Below are positions 1 to 11,189 of a DNA stretch of 64,000 nt, piece by piece. Positions within the stretch are counted from its first letter, which is position 1; each line of letters starts with the position of its first letter. Origin of the DNA: Opeltia flavorubescens (Eukaryota; Ascomycota; Lecanoromycetes; Teloschistales; Teloschistaceae); assembly GCA_000442125.1 (NCBI GenBank), contig KE546970.1:1604667-1668666 (forward strand), read 5' to 3'. Position numbers and translations under genes: made by a program. The notes under the pieces are model-generated. The model had not been told where the DNA came from. It saw nothing but the letters and a program-made list of their open reading frames with translations, and did not search any database.

Positions 1-235
1 CTCAAGCCGCGCTTAGCTGATATTTTGTTTGGTACACACGTTTTTTGGATTCAAGTTTTTACATCCATAACTCTAAGAAACCCTCTTGCATCCATCGACT
101 CGTCAATCTTTGCCTCAGCAGAGGAGCTTCAGACTCTCGATACCTCGATATTTCCCCCTAACTCCTCCATAGAGAGCTACCAGCGCCCTCAAAGCGACCA
201 TCATTCCCTATCCACCCTTTCCCGAGAAACCCAAG

Positions 236-636
236 ATGTGGCAGCGGACAGACCGACTTCGCCGACTTGGAATCAAATACATCGAGATATGGCGGAAGTA
301 CGAAATCCAACGACTTCGAGTCAAATACACACTCTCCCTGGGCGCCAACGCTTACTGTCTGTGAGTGGCTTCCTTGCAAAACCTGCAACGCGCGAGAAGT
401 CAAGCTAGGGACTGATTTCCCATGTCAAATCTCTCTGCAGAGTCGAGTGTCCAAAGTATTATTATAAGTCGCAAAGGTTGGAGGAAGCGACCATAAAACA
501 CAAGGAGATAATTACGCAGTATGAACAGATGATCTCGAAGTTCGTGAAATCGATTGATTATGCACAACGATCTTCGGCTTCTTCGGCATATATTTCGTCA
601 CGGGAGCGGTGGTCGAGAATCTGGCATTGGAAATAG
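236..636 (+). CDS. small spliced hypothetical protein (106 aa)
   Basis: Two exons, 236..360 and 441..636, flank an 80-nt intron with a GTGAGT donor, an ACTGAT branch-like site and a CTCTGCAG acceptor. Exon 1 ends in phase 2 and the frame stays open across the junction to TAG at 634. The protein is basic and aromatic, starts MWQRTDRLRRLG, and has a Lys/Glu-rich probably helical second exon ending WHWK. I do not recognise a family and see no signal peptide or membrane segment. The case for a gene rests on a clean splice pair joining two open frames after a good ATG. The chance of a fortuitous ORF remains substantial at this length. Confidence 0.5.
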
Positions 637-1454
637 TGCCGGAGAAAAAACTCGCATAATATCTGAAAGATGAGCTGGTTGGTGCAAAGCTTGCTGGGTG
701 GTGCATTTGGTCCCGTGATCCGTGGGTTCTTGAACATCGGTCACTCCTCTTCAAGTCCGTCCTTTTTCCTCGTGGACCTCGTGTTTCTTTCTTATCCCGG
801 TCCCACCTCTCTCCATTCTTCGATGCATCCTTTGATGTATCCTTTGTGTGCTTTTGGGAGAATAACAGGCACCTGCGAAATAAGGCCTTCCAAGGTCACC
901 CCACTGATTGAGCGCTATGTCACGTACGGTAGATTTTGAATGCCTGGAGACTGCGCTTGAAGGTAGCTCCCATCAAAGAGAGCTGGTCCGCCTTTCGAGG
1001 ACGGAAATTGATTCACCCGGATCCGTAGCCTTCGTTGAAGATCTGGGTTCTGTTGTACTTTTCCATGGTGACATGTTCACCATTTTCAAACCAAGTCTGA
1101 GTCAGTTCGTTGATGGCTTGACCAAGATGGTCCGAAATCGGTGCCTAGGATAGCGTTGACAACCTCCCGTCGTCGCTCCGTCTTCTTACTTTGGAGTCCC
1201 TAGGCCATTATGCCAATTGTGGATCTTCAAGACCCCGAATACCCATTAGGGCTCGAGATCAACAAGCTCATGCCCGGAGGTGTGATTTTGATCGTATTCC
1301 GAAGTTGCTGGTGTATTTTCGGGATGTTAGCTGGCTTTTCGGGTTCGCAAGGAGATGGTATTAGCCTGATTGGGCATGGGTTTGGTTAAAATGGACACCG
1401 GTCGATGCAATAGTAATGCATGACTCAAACTGTGTGGCCCAAGATGGTCTTTAC
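637..1454. other. no supported gene
   Basis: Only short open frames occur here. The longest begins at ATG 670 and has a hydrophobic start (MSWLVQSLLGG). A 59-codon frame starts at ATG 1210. Neither shows splice structure or a recognisable motif, so no gene is called. Confidence 0.4.
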
Positions 1455-2225
1455 CTTGTAGATGTCAGCGGCAATATTTTGCGTGGTCACGAAGAGTACT
1501 CACCCCTGCAAGACTCGAGGCACGGAGGAGTACTCAGTAAATTGCCTGAGCTTTAGCTGTTGACGGCTTGGCGCTTGTAGAGGTCGGCGTAATAGTGTGC
1601 ATAGTCATGAGCAGTAGTTACCCTCGCCAACGAGAGGACGAGAAGGATGATTTGACTGGGTTTTAGCCCGTGGCGGCCTGATCCCTATAAATGTCAGGAG
1701 CTTTTCTCGTCCGACACGCTTGTAGTGCTTACCCCCGCGAGAACCAGGACAGGAGAATGATTTGACTGGGTTTTAGCCCGTGGCGGCCTGATCCCTATGA
1801 ATGTCAGGAGCTTTTCTCGTCCGACACGCTTGTAGTGCTTACCCCCGCGAGAACCAGGACAGGAGNATGATTTGACTGGGTTTTAGCCCGTGGCGGCCCG
1901 ATCCCTATAACTGTCAGAAACCATCTTGTCCATAGTCTTGAATATGAGTATTGTACTAACCCCGCGAGAAGCAAGACAGGAGATGATTTGACTGGGTTTT
2001 AGCCCATGGCGGCCAGGGCCCCTACGACTGTCAGCATCGATCTTGACAATGGCTTGGAACAGGGTAATAGCACGTACCCCCACGAGGAAGCAAGACGGGG
2101 GGGCNGAAATTGAATGGCCCTTGGCGGCCCGTCCCCTGGAATTGTTAGCAGCAATACTGTTCCTAAGATTGAATGACACTTACCCCTGCGAGTAGCTGGA
2201 CAGGGGGGAGAAGTTGAGAGACCCG
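1455..2225 (-). repeat. tandem 110-116 bp repeats, each with one exon/intron-like unit
   Basis: At least six units recur with period 110 (the plus-strand motif TTTGACTGGGTTTTAGCCC starts at 1651, 1761 and 1871), then 116 (1987), with more diverged units at about 2104 and 1450-1640. Read on the minus strand, each unit has a GTAAGC/GTTAGT/GTACGT donor after CGCGGGG, then CTGAC or CTAAC, then a TAG/CAG/AAG acceptor. This outlines introns of about 48-57 nt between 'exons' of 58, 61, 62, 62 and about 70 nt. Exon lengths are not multiples of three, and the +1 frame meets a TAA in the conserved GGGCTAAAACC. A single long protein through the array is therefore unlikely. It may be a non-coding spliced transcript or a decayed tandem exon duplication. 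Two units contain an N. Confidence 0.7.
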
Positions 2226-2303
2226 GGGGGAGTCTCAAAGAAATGCACAATGACAGAGATCGGGTTGCCCCGAAGAAAGAGGTTCTCGTCACCTTTGGAT
2301 CCA

Positions 2304-2482
2304 GCCGGGAGCAGCCAACGCTATGCGTTCTGCACCGCCTTTCACCTCGAGTTCAGATCCGCTCAATCTTGACCATCGCCGGGAGCAGCCGACGCTATGC
2401 GTCCTGCACCGCCTTTGATCCTCTCTGGGAAGACAAGGAATAGCCGGAAGCGTGGAAGTTATGCGTCCTGCGACCGCCTATC
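2304..2482 (-). repeat. three diverged 65-74 bp repeats
   Basis: The motif GCCGGGAGCAGCC..CGCTATGCGTYCTGCACCGCC starts at 2304 and 2378. A weaker third copy at about 2443 overlaps the 3' end of the coiled-coil ORF. On the minus strand each copy reads through a ...QDA-stop context, so the last residues of the 113-aa protein lie inside the repeat. Confidence 0.6.
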
Positions 2483-2800
2483 CTTAGGCTTGACAAGTGA
2501 CCCCTGCCAAACCTGAAGCCATCCAGCTTTGGATGCCGAAGCAGCTGCATTAGCCGTATCAGCCCGTCGCTTTCTGACTTCATCCTCCAAAGACTTGATC
2601 CGAGCATTGGCGGCGTCGAGCTGGTTGTCTCTGGTTTCCAGCTTCGCCTGTGTGGTTTCCAGCTCAGATTTCATCTTCTCATTGGCTTTCTTCCCAACCT
2701 CGTGCTCCTTGATGACGGCTAAGCCGACAACGATCGTCGAGTAGAATGTGAGCACGGGAAGGGCGAGACTCCACGCCCCGGGTACCATGTTGCCGGACAT
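2459..2800 (-). CDS. small membrane-anchored coiled-coil protein (113 aa)
   Basis: Begins at a true ATG (2798-2800). Residues about 8-28 form one hydrophobic segment (WSLALPVLTFYSTIVVGLAV), consistent with a membrane anchor or signal anchor. Residues about 35-85 are a Lys/Glu/Ala-rich heptad-like coiled coil containing ETTQAKLETRDNQL. The C-terminus (DRRSQDA) falls in the 65-74 bp repeat, so the annotated stop may be a recent or alternative end. The exon/intron-like array lies immediately downstream on the same strand and could be part of the same transcript. Family unknown. Confidence 0.5.
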   Translation of the reverse strand: MSGNMVPGAWSLALPVLTFYSTIVVGLAVIKEHEVGKKANEKMKSELETTQAKLETRDNQLDAANARIKSLEDEVRKRRADTANAAASASKAGWLQVWQGSLVKPKDRRSQDA

Positions 2801-2999
2801 GGTAGTTTAGCGATTAAAAATGCTGTATAAAATGATAAAATGAATATTTAGGGATAATCGTATACAGAATTATTCGAAGGCACGGCAAAGAAAAAAAAAG
2901 AGGTGTTAGAACAGAAGACGGAGAAGGTATATCAACATTGGCTACCGCTCCTTCCCTCTCTCAAGTTCATAGGTATTTTGGAAGCCACGGTCGACTTAC

Positions 3000-3155
3000 C
3001 TTCTCGATCATGATCCCACACCAAGGACACCACTTCCAACATTCGCGTGCTTTCAAGTCCATGAGCCTCCCTCTATTTTCATCTCTTATCATCATTGCTT
3101 TGTCAAATTCGCCAGCGTACGTTTGCGCCTTACATGTAGCACAAGTATTAATCAT
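3000..3155 (-). pseudogene. RBR/IBR-type zinc domain fragment (degenerate)
   Basis: Minus-strand translation gives CATCKAQ...LMDLKARECWKWCPWCGIMIEK, ending at a GTAAGT donor (2995-2999). This resembles the part of RBR E3 ligases where a C-x2-C pair, then 'GW..CP.CG..IE', precedes the conserved GCNHM exon. Cysteines expected between the pairs are missing, and no GCNHM exon follows in 2820-2990. A further Cys-containing frame lies upstream at 3223-3465 but does not join convincingly. I read this as a relic. A diverged multi-exon gene is the alternative. Confidence 0.3.
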
Positions 3156-3465
3156 GGATTCTTGATCTTAATTGACGTCCTTGACTATCAGCTGTTTACC
3201 GAGGAAAAAGTTGCAGCGAGCTTTACAGCAGCTTGTGGCATTCGGCTGCGCAGGCTCCCAGATTCTCACAGCGGAGTACTTCTCTTAAGGGGATTACATT
3301 ATATCCATTACCGCAGTGGTAAACTAGCACAACATTGCAGCCACGAACTGGTCTGAAACGAAAATCGGGTGTCATGAACAAAGGTAACTCAGCATGAAAG
3401 TGTATTGACTCTAAGAATGTTCCGTTCCAAATATGAACCCCACAGCGGCGGCCGAGGATTTTCAA

Positions 3466-4487
3466 CGCAAAGCTGGTAGAGACATCGTTCTAGGCCAAGG
3501 AATCGAGCACATGTCATGCATATTCGACGTTTTGTCAAAGGTCTCGTCGCCACAAGTAAGCCGCGGCTTAACATACTGGTGAGCGCACCCAAATCAGGTG
3601 CTTTTTGATGTTACGGTTTGTTTGATGCAAGCATCGCCGCACCAACCGATTAAAGAATGAAAACCAGGTTCGCAGAACAGACAATCTGGGCATCGGGAAA
3701 CAAAGAAGCTATCAGAAGGAAAAAAAAAGCATGAACACCCCCATTCTACTACAGCCTCTGTGGCCCCATTGGGTGGAGAGTTTTATCTGACAGAAGCGGA
3801 AGCAGTCGCAATAGATGGCAGCAATCAAAGCCTTGCGCTGTGCTCAATGAGTCAAGTACATCTTCAAATGCTGCGCAATGACAATGATCTAACGACTGGA
3901 AGGTACATTATGGACCAAAAAATGGACACGGTCAATAGAGAAAGAGAAATAGTGTTGCGGAGGCGAAATCGATAGATGCTCTACACTTCACGCAAGTCAT
4001 TTGACACAGCAGCTTCATGATCTGACACTCCCAGGGCAGGTTGACTTATGGACAAGATGGTGCCCTTGTTGTAGATTTCGACTCCCGGGAACGCCTACTT
4101 TCCTCATACATGCTTCGGCACTATATTTCTCCATTGACATCGTTCAAAAAGAACTGAAGCGAACGCTTTGATGTAAAGTGAAAATGGAAAAACGACTTCC
4201 AATGTTGTCTCCTTAGCCTCCTCCATCGATCCCTGCTCAGCACCCTGCAAAGACCCTTCCGCGCTAAGAACGGCTCCTCCCGTTCAGCCTTACGCATGAC
4301 ATCATTCCTCCGCGCAAACAAGCTTCCCCTAGGTACACAGAGCTTTGTACCCCCATTCCAACATCCTCCATCCTCAACATTCCACACAAAATCGACTTCA
4401 GCAAAACAAAACACCCACCAGCTCCTCGTCCCATCGAAATCTCAACACCACCCAATCCAGCCTCCAATTCCCACCCAAGCATTAAAA
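3466..4487. other. no supported gene; probable 5' region of the 90-aa membrane protein gene
   Basis: Short open frames only. The C-rich stretch 4200-4487 precedes the ATG at 4488 and looks like a pyrimidine-rich fungal leader. Confidence 0.35.
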
Positions 4488-4871
4488 ATGTCATCAATAA
4501 CCTCCGCCCTCTCCGACCTAACATCCTCCTTCCTCTCCATCCTCCGCTCAATCTTCGACACATTCTACTCCGCTTTCGAAACCCTCTTCGCCACTACCTC
4601 CGCCGTCATATCCTCCATCGTCGACCTTTTTAGTGGGTTTGTGGGGTTTGTGCTCGGTATGTGTGCTCCTGTTTTTTCCTCGTCCTTCCAAAAGCAGTAG
4701 AGTTTGGAATTGAAATGGTTTTTGACGGAGGTTCAAATTTGCTGACATGTGGTGGTATCATCTACAGGTAATATCGTTGTCATTGGGTTCCTTGTGGCGG
4801 CTTTCGTGGCATATTCGGCGTATCAGCAGAAGCAGGGGAGGAATAAGAAGGGGGTTATCAAGAGTGCTTGA
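4488..4871 (+). CDS. small two-exon membrane protein (90 aa)
   Basis: Exons 4488..4656 and 4768..4871; the 111-nt intron has a GTATGT donor, a GCTGAC branch and a CTACAG acceptor. The start is the ATG after ATTAAAA. Residues 1-48 are an amphipathic Ser/Phe/Leu helix (MSSITSALSDLTSSFLSILR...). Residues about 46-74 form a strong membrane segment across the splice junction (GFVLG/NIVVIGFLVAAFVAYS), followed by a basic tail (QQKQGRNKKG). The arrangement resembles small conserved ascomycete membrane proteins of unknown role. An upstream in-frame extension exists but starts in leader-like sequence. Confidence 0.75.
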
Positions 4872-5230
4872 GGGGTTTGGTTTCGGGGCTGGGAAAAGGG
4901 GATTGAAGGACAATGGGGGCCTTCTGGAGAGGAGGTGCTGTCGGGAGCAGGGATTTAATTTGATGGAGAGGGTCATTCAGCGGGCTATGAAACTAAGGAT
5001 GAGGAATCGGGACATCGATGGCTGTGTATTACTAGAAGATACCCTGTTAACGGCTGAATTTAATGCAAGTTCATTGAAAAATATTGTTTCATAATGTCAA
5101 AAAAGATGAAGCACGCCAATTGATGTTCTATTCTAAATCTTCTATCTACATAAAATGCCAATAATGCCATGCAAGTACAATCATCAAGCGTAAAATCATG
5201 AAATGGAAGGCCGATAGCCTCCCAATAGTG
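4872..5230. other. convergent 3' intergenic region
   Basis: Lies between two converging genes. No coding signal is seen beyond chance frames. Confidence 0.4.
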
Positions 5231-6756
5231 TCATCTAGCCCATACAGTCCGTTCCTCGCCCTCTGGCGTGAAGAGCCGTTCTTCCGGCTCGAAGGGCATC
5301 GCCCAAGGTGTATGCTGGTTCTCAGCCTTATTGGGCAGATTCAATTCACTCATCTCGTCGGTAGGAGGTCCAGGGTGCGCAAGCTTTTGTACATCCTGTA
5401 CAGTCAGACCGTGCTTGACAAACTTCTCCGAGCTCATGGCTGCACCACTATCCTCAAATTCGGTTGGGGAGCCGGTAGTTTTGGGTATATAATCCTCGAT
5501 ATCGAGGCTATTTGGGCTTTCAGATGACAAGACATCTGATGTGGGCTGGCTGAGGTAGGATGACGATGTTTCTTGACTGTAGAGATTTGTAGGAGAGCTA
5601 TGTGGAATGTCTTGATGGCCGGTGATGGGATTCGTAGGAGCAGTGCGAGGCATGTACTCTTCAACGTCAGATGTTCCAGATGAAGACGTGGTCAAGGCTG
5701 GTTGAACGACATTGTTATGATCAAAGCTAGCGTATGATGGCGGCTGATTGAAAGAAGAAGATGCACCAAGATCAAGGGCTGTCCAATCCACTGGTGGCAT
5801 GTTGAGACCTGGAGACATGATTGGGACGTCGTCGTGAGCGGTCAAATATGGATCGAAGCCTTTCCGCAGGTGATAGTCGCTCATGTAGTCGTCAGGGATG
5901 GGACTTCCAATAGAATCAATGTACGCAGGGTAAGACAGATCCAGCGGAGGGAGTGGACTATCAATACCGCTGAAGCGAGGAAGTGCTTTTGGCTTCGGTG
6001 ATCCATGTTCGGATTTGACTTGGCGCACTTGTTGCTGTGCAGTCGAGATCGTATCCTGAAGCGGAGAGGGGCCGTATTCTAAAGACCGTCCCAGTGGCAA
6101 ACTATCCGATGATTTAGAAGCGATGTCTTGGTTTCCGCTGATACTGTGTGGAATCGGGATCTTGTATGGTGCTCCCATTTTGGTATGTGCATCGTTGTGC
6201 TTGTGGACTGGCTTATGATGACCATTGGTGAAGTGGGTGAGAGAGCTCTCAGAATTGGTTGCTGACAACCTCGGCTTACGCGCCATAAAAGATGTAGGAG
6301 AGGGTTTCGGCAGGCCAGTCTCCGGTACAGACTCTAGGTATTCTTTCTTCAAGGCACAAGTACAGCGTTGTCCGTGGGTACAACAACATGACTTCCCTTC
6401 TGGTGCAATATTACCCAAAGAGGCCTCAACCGCCCCGATTTCGCCATGATCGCTCTGTGATCCAATATCCGAACACTCCTCCTTACTGTGCGGTTTTTCG
6501 CCACATTCGCATTTGACGTGTGAGGCGCGAGCTTTGCGGAGACCTCTGCAATGGGGGCATTGGGAGACGGGGCGACCCTTTTTGTTGATATGTGTAAGAG
6601 GCCGATCTTATGCCATTGATCAGCGGTACGGCCTTCGAAGTAGCCGTGCAGTTAGGCTACAGGTCACCTCGAAAGCTTACCAGAATGCTGACAATTACTG
6701 ACACGATGGCCTCTCACACATGCTTCGCACGCCCATTTCTCTCCGTTTATCAACAT
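5231..6756 (-). CDS. copper-fist transcription factor (483 aa)
   Basis: Exon 1 is 6681..6756 and exon 2 is 5231..6606, with a 74-nt intron (GTAAGC...TAAG) inside the DNA-binding domain. The N-terminus is a canonical copper fist: MLINGEKWACEACVRGH, then NCQH, the KGRP minor-groove motif at about residue 35, QCPHC and CECGEKPH. A Cys-rich stretch GKSCCCTHGQRCTCAL follows at about residue 90-105. This matches the Ace1/Mac1/Cuf1/GRISEA family, which binds Cu(I) through N-terminal cysteines and activates copper uptake or detoxification genes. The remaining 370 residues are Ser/Pro-rich with no obvious second Cys cluster, so uptake versus detoxification cannot be decided. It acts in the nucleus. 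Confidence 0.93.
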
Positions 6757-9045
6757 GTTCCGATGCAACGTAGGAAATCTTCTTCAAGTATTCTCCGAGG
6801 CTTCGGCCAGTCTTTAAATCGTGAATGTGCTGCAGACGAGAGTTGTGGAGCTGACGCGAGGTATCTGTCGGGTGATACAGGCCAAGAAGCAATGCAACGA
6901 TGTCAGATATTCGGTGAGAGCGATCTGCGGAGTAGCCTGCTTCTCTTCTCGAATCGCAATAAGCAAGCTCCGATTTCCCGTCGGTTGGTGCGAATTGTGG
7001 ACTCGACAGCTGCAGTGTGCAGGAAGAGGGGCCAAGCCTTGCACCAATCGGCGCCGGCCAGACCTTACGCTCGGAAAGCTTATCAAGGACCCAGGACGCA
7101 AATCATGAAGCTGATGCTGTATATGACGGAGGAGTAAATGCAAATGATGAGGAAGTAGAAGTTGACTTGTGCTGGGATAGTGGGGAGCGTGGGGTTTTAT
7201 GCAGACGAGAGTTGTTCCTCGGTGGTAAGTATCCGCCAGACTCGCTATTTATATCATCATACGGTTGTAGTGGCTGAACAGGACACAACATGCGACCAAG
7301 ATATCTCGAAGAACGCCCTGTATTATTGTCCTTTAAGTATTTGTTTTCACGGCCTTTGTCCCGCAGAATTTTCGCTCTCTAATGGATCGAGATTTGATGC
7401 ATGAAGGCGTCACAGCATGGCCACAGACAATTCGGACAACGGCTTCACACGGTGCGATGCAGCGTAGTCCATGGGGTATCTTAGTTCAGCCCATGTCATG
7501 GCTGATTATCTGCTAATTCTTTGGTTCGCCGACCGCATCTACGCTTAGGCGAATAACGGCAGCATGGGGACGGCTATCTTGTGGTGGCGCTCCCACTAAA
7601 ACTGGGAAGCGATCAACTTTGGATAATCCTCCACTCCCCTCCCACTTCTTCATGCTTTCGGAGAATAAAAGACGGGGAAGAAGCAAGGGTTTGGGCGGAA
7701 AGGCGGCTGTCGTTTTTCCCATCCGCTGAGAGCGCATTGGATGCGCAGCAGAAAAATACCTCACCCGAGCCCATTAGAAGAAGCCAGATCCCACGTTTTT
7801 CTTTTTGGATTTGGTTACTTTTGCGAATTCTTTGCGTCGTTGTCACACTGGTACGAGAAATACAATGTCGTCAGCCATGACATGCGATACGCATATGAGT
7901 TGTTCAGCATGCATAATCATGCCAGAATCTACACAGGAGATGGACCTTCATTTGCTTCTTGGTGGATGTGCCAAGTTGTCAGGATAAAAAGACGGTAACT
8001 CTACTAGCGACGTTGTGTGTTGTCTCGCCACCTCGACATGAGGTGAGCGCCTGCCATTCATACGCCACGGTGTTCGCCCGGCGTACCATGAATCTATACC
8101 AGAAGATACCACTATTGGGGAAAAATTGGATGAATTTACAATCCAATTTGCGTAAAAACTCATCAATTTCTATTGTTTCATATTCCATTTTCTTAGCAAT
8201 AGCAACAGTGGACGGCGTCTCTTGTATCCTCATAACCAATCGTACATGCAACGAAAGCTTTGTCCGCGGAGTCTTTGATACAGTGTAAGTCTAGCTGTGC
8301 GGTTTCTTGCGCTTTGCAAGCTCCCTCTCTATCCGACAACATTTGTCAGGAACCCAATGTCATTCCATAGAATGCAACTGTGGCTTCCAAAGACTGCATT
8401 GACTCAACGGTTGACTCGTCTACCATAGTTCCATATTCTCACCTCATGGTCAGAGACCCCTTCTAAGTCAGTCTTTCACCTTGAAACATTTCATCCCCTT
8501 GTCAATAAGCCTCGGCTCTATCACTCGATATTACGAGGCAATGTCATTACGTTGCTCGATCGATTGGGAGGGCTCGGTGTAGCGATTAATGAATGTGATA
8601 GTGGACCGTCCTACGGGAGTAGTTTCGTTAGTACTCAGATGTTGACAGATAGATTCATTACAAATGCAATTGACTAGCAGCTGATATCAGGGGGGTGGTT
8701 GAAGCTAATGACGCCCCGTGCCCTTGCTGCTGAGAAGAGCTGGCATTTCCCAGGGATCAAGGTTGGCTAGACTCCGCCGATAGTGACTTGTGTTGATTTT
8801 AGTAATGGCATTTGGTGAATGTCTCTTTGACAGAGCAAACATGCCCTCTAATAATGTGCATCTGGGAATTCTGTGCAGCTTTACAGTGGTGGCCGACGAT
8901 GTTCTGTGAACTGACGGGGGGTGCTGCTACGGTGATCATCTCGGCTAAAACTACCCGCCGAGCATGATCGACGAGCGTAAAATTACCCAATAAGAATTTT
9001 CAATATCGAGCCAATTTTTGCCGTTGTGTGTCTTGCGGTGAGATA
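6757..9045. other. long gene-poor interval
   Basis: About 2.3 kb with only short, unspliced-looking frames on both strands. The first part is probably promoter and leader of the copper-fist gene. A frame at about 7959-8288 (+) has a hydrophobic patch but no family resemblance. No tRNA or repeat was found by eye. Confidence 0.35.
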
Positions 9046-10950
9046 ATGGTCAAGCAAAGAAGACCGAAAACGCGGGCAGAAGAGATTGCTGAATTGGAAG
9101 ATCCAGCTCCAAAGGGTGAGCCGGCATCCTCTCGAACTTCTAGTCTCAGAGATCTAATCCGTAGCAGACTTTGATCCTGAACAACAAGATGGAGGGACTT
9201 CGGGCGAGGAAGGCAGTCAAGACGACGGTGCTGAGGCAAGAGAGCATTACATCGATGTTGGGTATACAATAAATGGATCTATACGGTCGACATGCACTAA
9301 CAATAGATTTATAGAAAAAGCCGTCTTCGCAATGCTCCTGCAATAAGTCTTGGTCCCGAATACAGCGGATCGCACATAAGCCGAGATAACCTATTGGAAC
9401 CGGTTGAAGTCAGTGACGATGATCCTTTTGCAAGTGCTCAAAGTCGGCAAGGGAGCTTGAGCGATGCAAGCGACAGCGGCGAATATGCAGATCCGGATAA
9501 CGTTGACCTGGACATGGGCAACAATATTGATCGAGGCGACGAGATCGATAGTGAAGAGGCTTTTGGGGATGGAGACGAAGAAAGATTTCAAGGCTACAAC
9601 TTTCGGGGGTTCGATGAGACGTATGAAGGCTCCTCCGACCACGAAGAGCTGAATGGCGATGTGGAAGATGGGAAAGATCGAGAGGAAAGTGACGGCTTCA
9701 GTGAAATGGAAACTGACGAGATGGATACGGTCACCATGTCCAATGGTATCAATGGGAAGGGTGGTGGTCTCGCAGAAGCTCAATCCGGATCTGAAATTTC
9801 TATGGAAGATGACGAGGATACTGAGATGGGAGACCGCACAAGCCTCACATCAGGGAATGATGGTTCAGAGTCCGAAACTTCCAATTCGGACACCGACGAT
9901 GTCTCTGCCCCATCTCCCGCCGACGACGATAGAGCAGCTCTCCGGAAAATGATGGCCGAGTCCCAAAAAGTCATAACATCCAACCTCTCCAAGGCCGCAA
10001 AGTCCGACATTGCCAAAGGCCGCGCTATCAAGCACCAACAGAAGACCTTCGACTCCCTTCTCAACACTCGCATCCGCCTCCAAAAGGTCCTCGTCGCCAC
10101 AAATGCTCTACAATCTTCAACATCTCCCTCAGACACAACCACCGACCCAGCCGTAACCGCAGCCGAACAAGCCGCTCTCAAACTCTGGACAACCCTCGAC
10201 TCCCTCCGTCAATCCATAAACCCCACCGCTCCTCAACCTGAAGCTCCTCTCGAAACCACCTCTACAACCCCCCTCTCCACCCTCTGGACCCGCATGCAAT
10301 CCCAAGAATCGCGAGCCCGGCCCGTCCGCACCTCCACGCTGGACAAATGGTCCGCCAGAACAGCACCCACCTCCTCCCTCCCCCGCACGAACAAATTCTC
10401 CACAATACCAGCCCAGCAACCCCTCTCCGTGGTCCTAGAACAACAACTAACCTCCACAACTAATATGGAAAAACTCATTGCGAAATCTCAGATACCGGCT
10501 TCCTGCGTCCCTTCTCCCTCTAGCACAAAGAGGTCCGACGCTCCTACCAATGACGCAGAGATTACGACAGAACCAACGATCTACGACGGCACACCCTTCT
10601 ACACCCTCCTCCTTCGAGATCTCGTCTCTTCCCGCTCGTCTGACCCCTTTCCATCATCATCTTCTTCAACCCACCTCACACCAGGTATCAAACACCCCTC
10701 CACCCGCATAAGAAAGAACGTAGACACGAAAGCCAGTAAAGGAAGGAAGATCCGCTTTACAGTTCATGAGAAATTACAGAATTTTATGGCGCCGGAGGAT
10801 CGTGGGAGTTGGGGGGATAGACGGAGGGAGGAGTTGGTCAGGGGATTGTTGGGGAGGAAGGTTGATGGTCATGGTAACGGTGGGGGAGAGGAGGGGGTGG
10901 AAGAGGATGAGGAGGGGAGAGCGGAGGAGGGGTTGAGGTTGTTTAGATAG
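9046..10950 (+). CDS. bfr2: Bfr2/AATF-family ribosome biogenesis protein (599 aa)
   Basis: Exons are 9046..9115, 9168..9261 and 9315..10950; introns of 52 and 53 nt, the second with a CACTAAC branch. The N-terminus (MVKQRRPKTRAEEIAELEDP), then EHYIDVGKSRLR and LGPEYSG, are family hallmarks that only appear after splicing. An acidic low-complexity region spans about residues 60-200. The AATF/Che-1 region follows, and the C-terminal TRAUB-like segment (FYTLLLRDLV; KGRKIRFTVHEKLQNFM) lies near residues 450-570. Yeast Bfr2 is an essential nucleolar SSU-processome component needed for 40S maturation. The last about 40 residues are Gly/Glu-rich. Confidence 0.92.
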
Positions 10951-11189
10951 ATGAATAGATGGATGGGGGGAGTGTGTGGTGTTGCGATACCTTGATAGCT
11001 ATGCATATGCCGTTGGCCTCAGTTGAGACTATCACCACTATCTTATAACGGTGCACGAAAATACTTACTCAGTCAACAGCGTAATGTACTAGCTTCAGCA
11101 CAGTAGATAGGGCTAACGAGATATTGAAGAATGTAGCTATACACTTTCCCGTTCATCCAACTCCGACCCTCCACTTCTGCTGAGTCCTT

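Noticed and set aside
4296-4487. N-terminal extension of the 90-aa membrane protein
   Set aside because: Pyrimidine-rich leader-like sequence. The internal ATG at 4488 gives a compact protein with a clean hydrophobic organisation.
10129-10478. Cys/Gly-rich minus-strand frames inside BFR2
   Set aside because: Antisense shadows of the Ser/Thr/Pro-rich BFR2 coding sequence.
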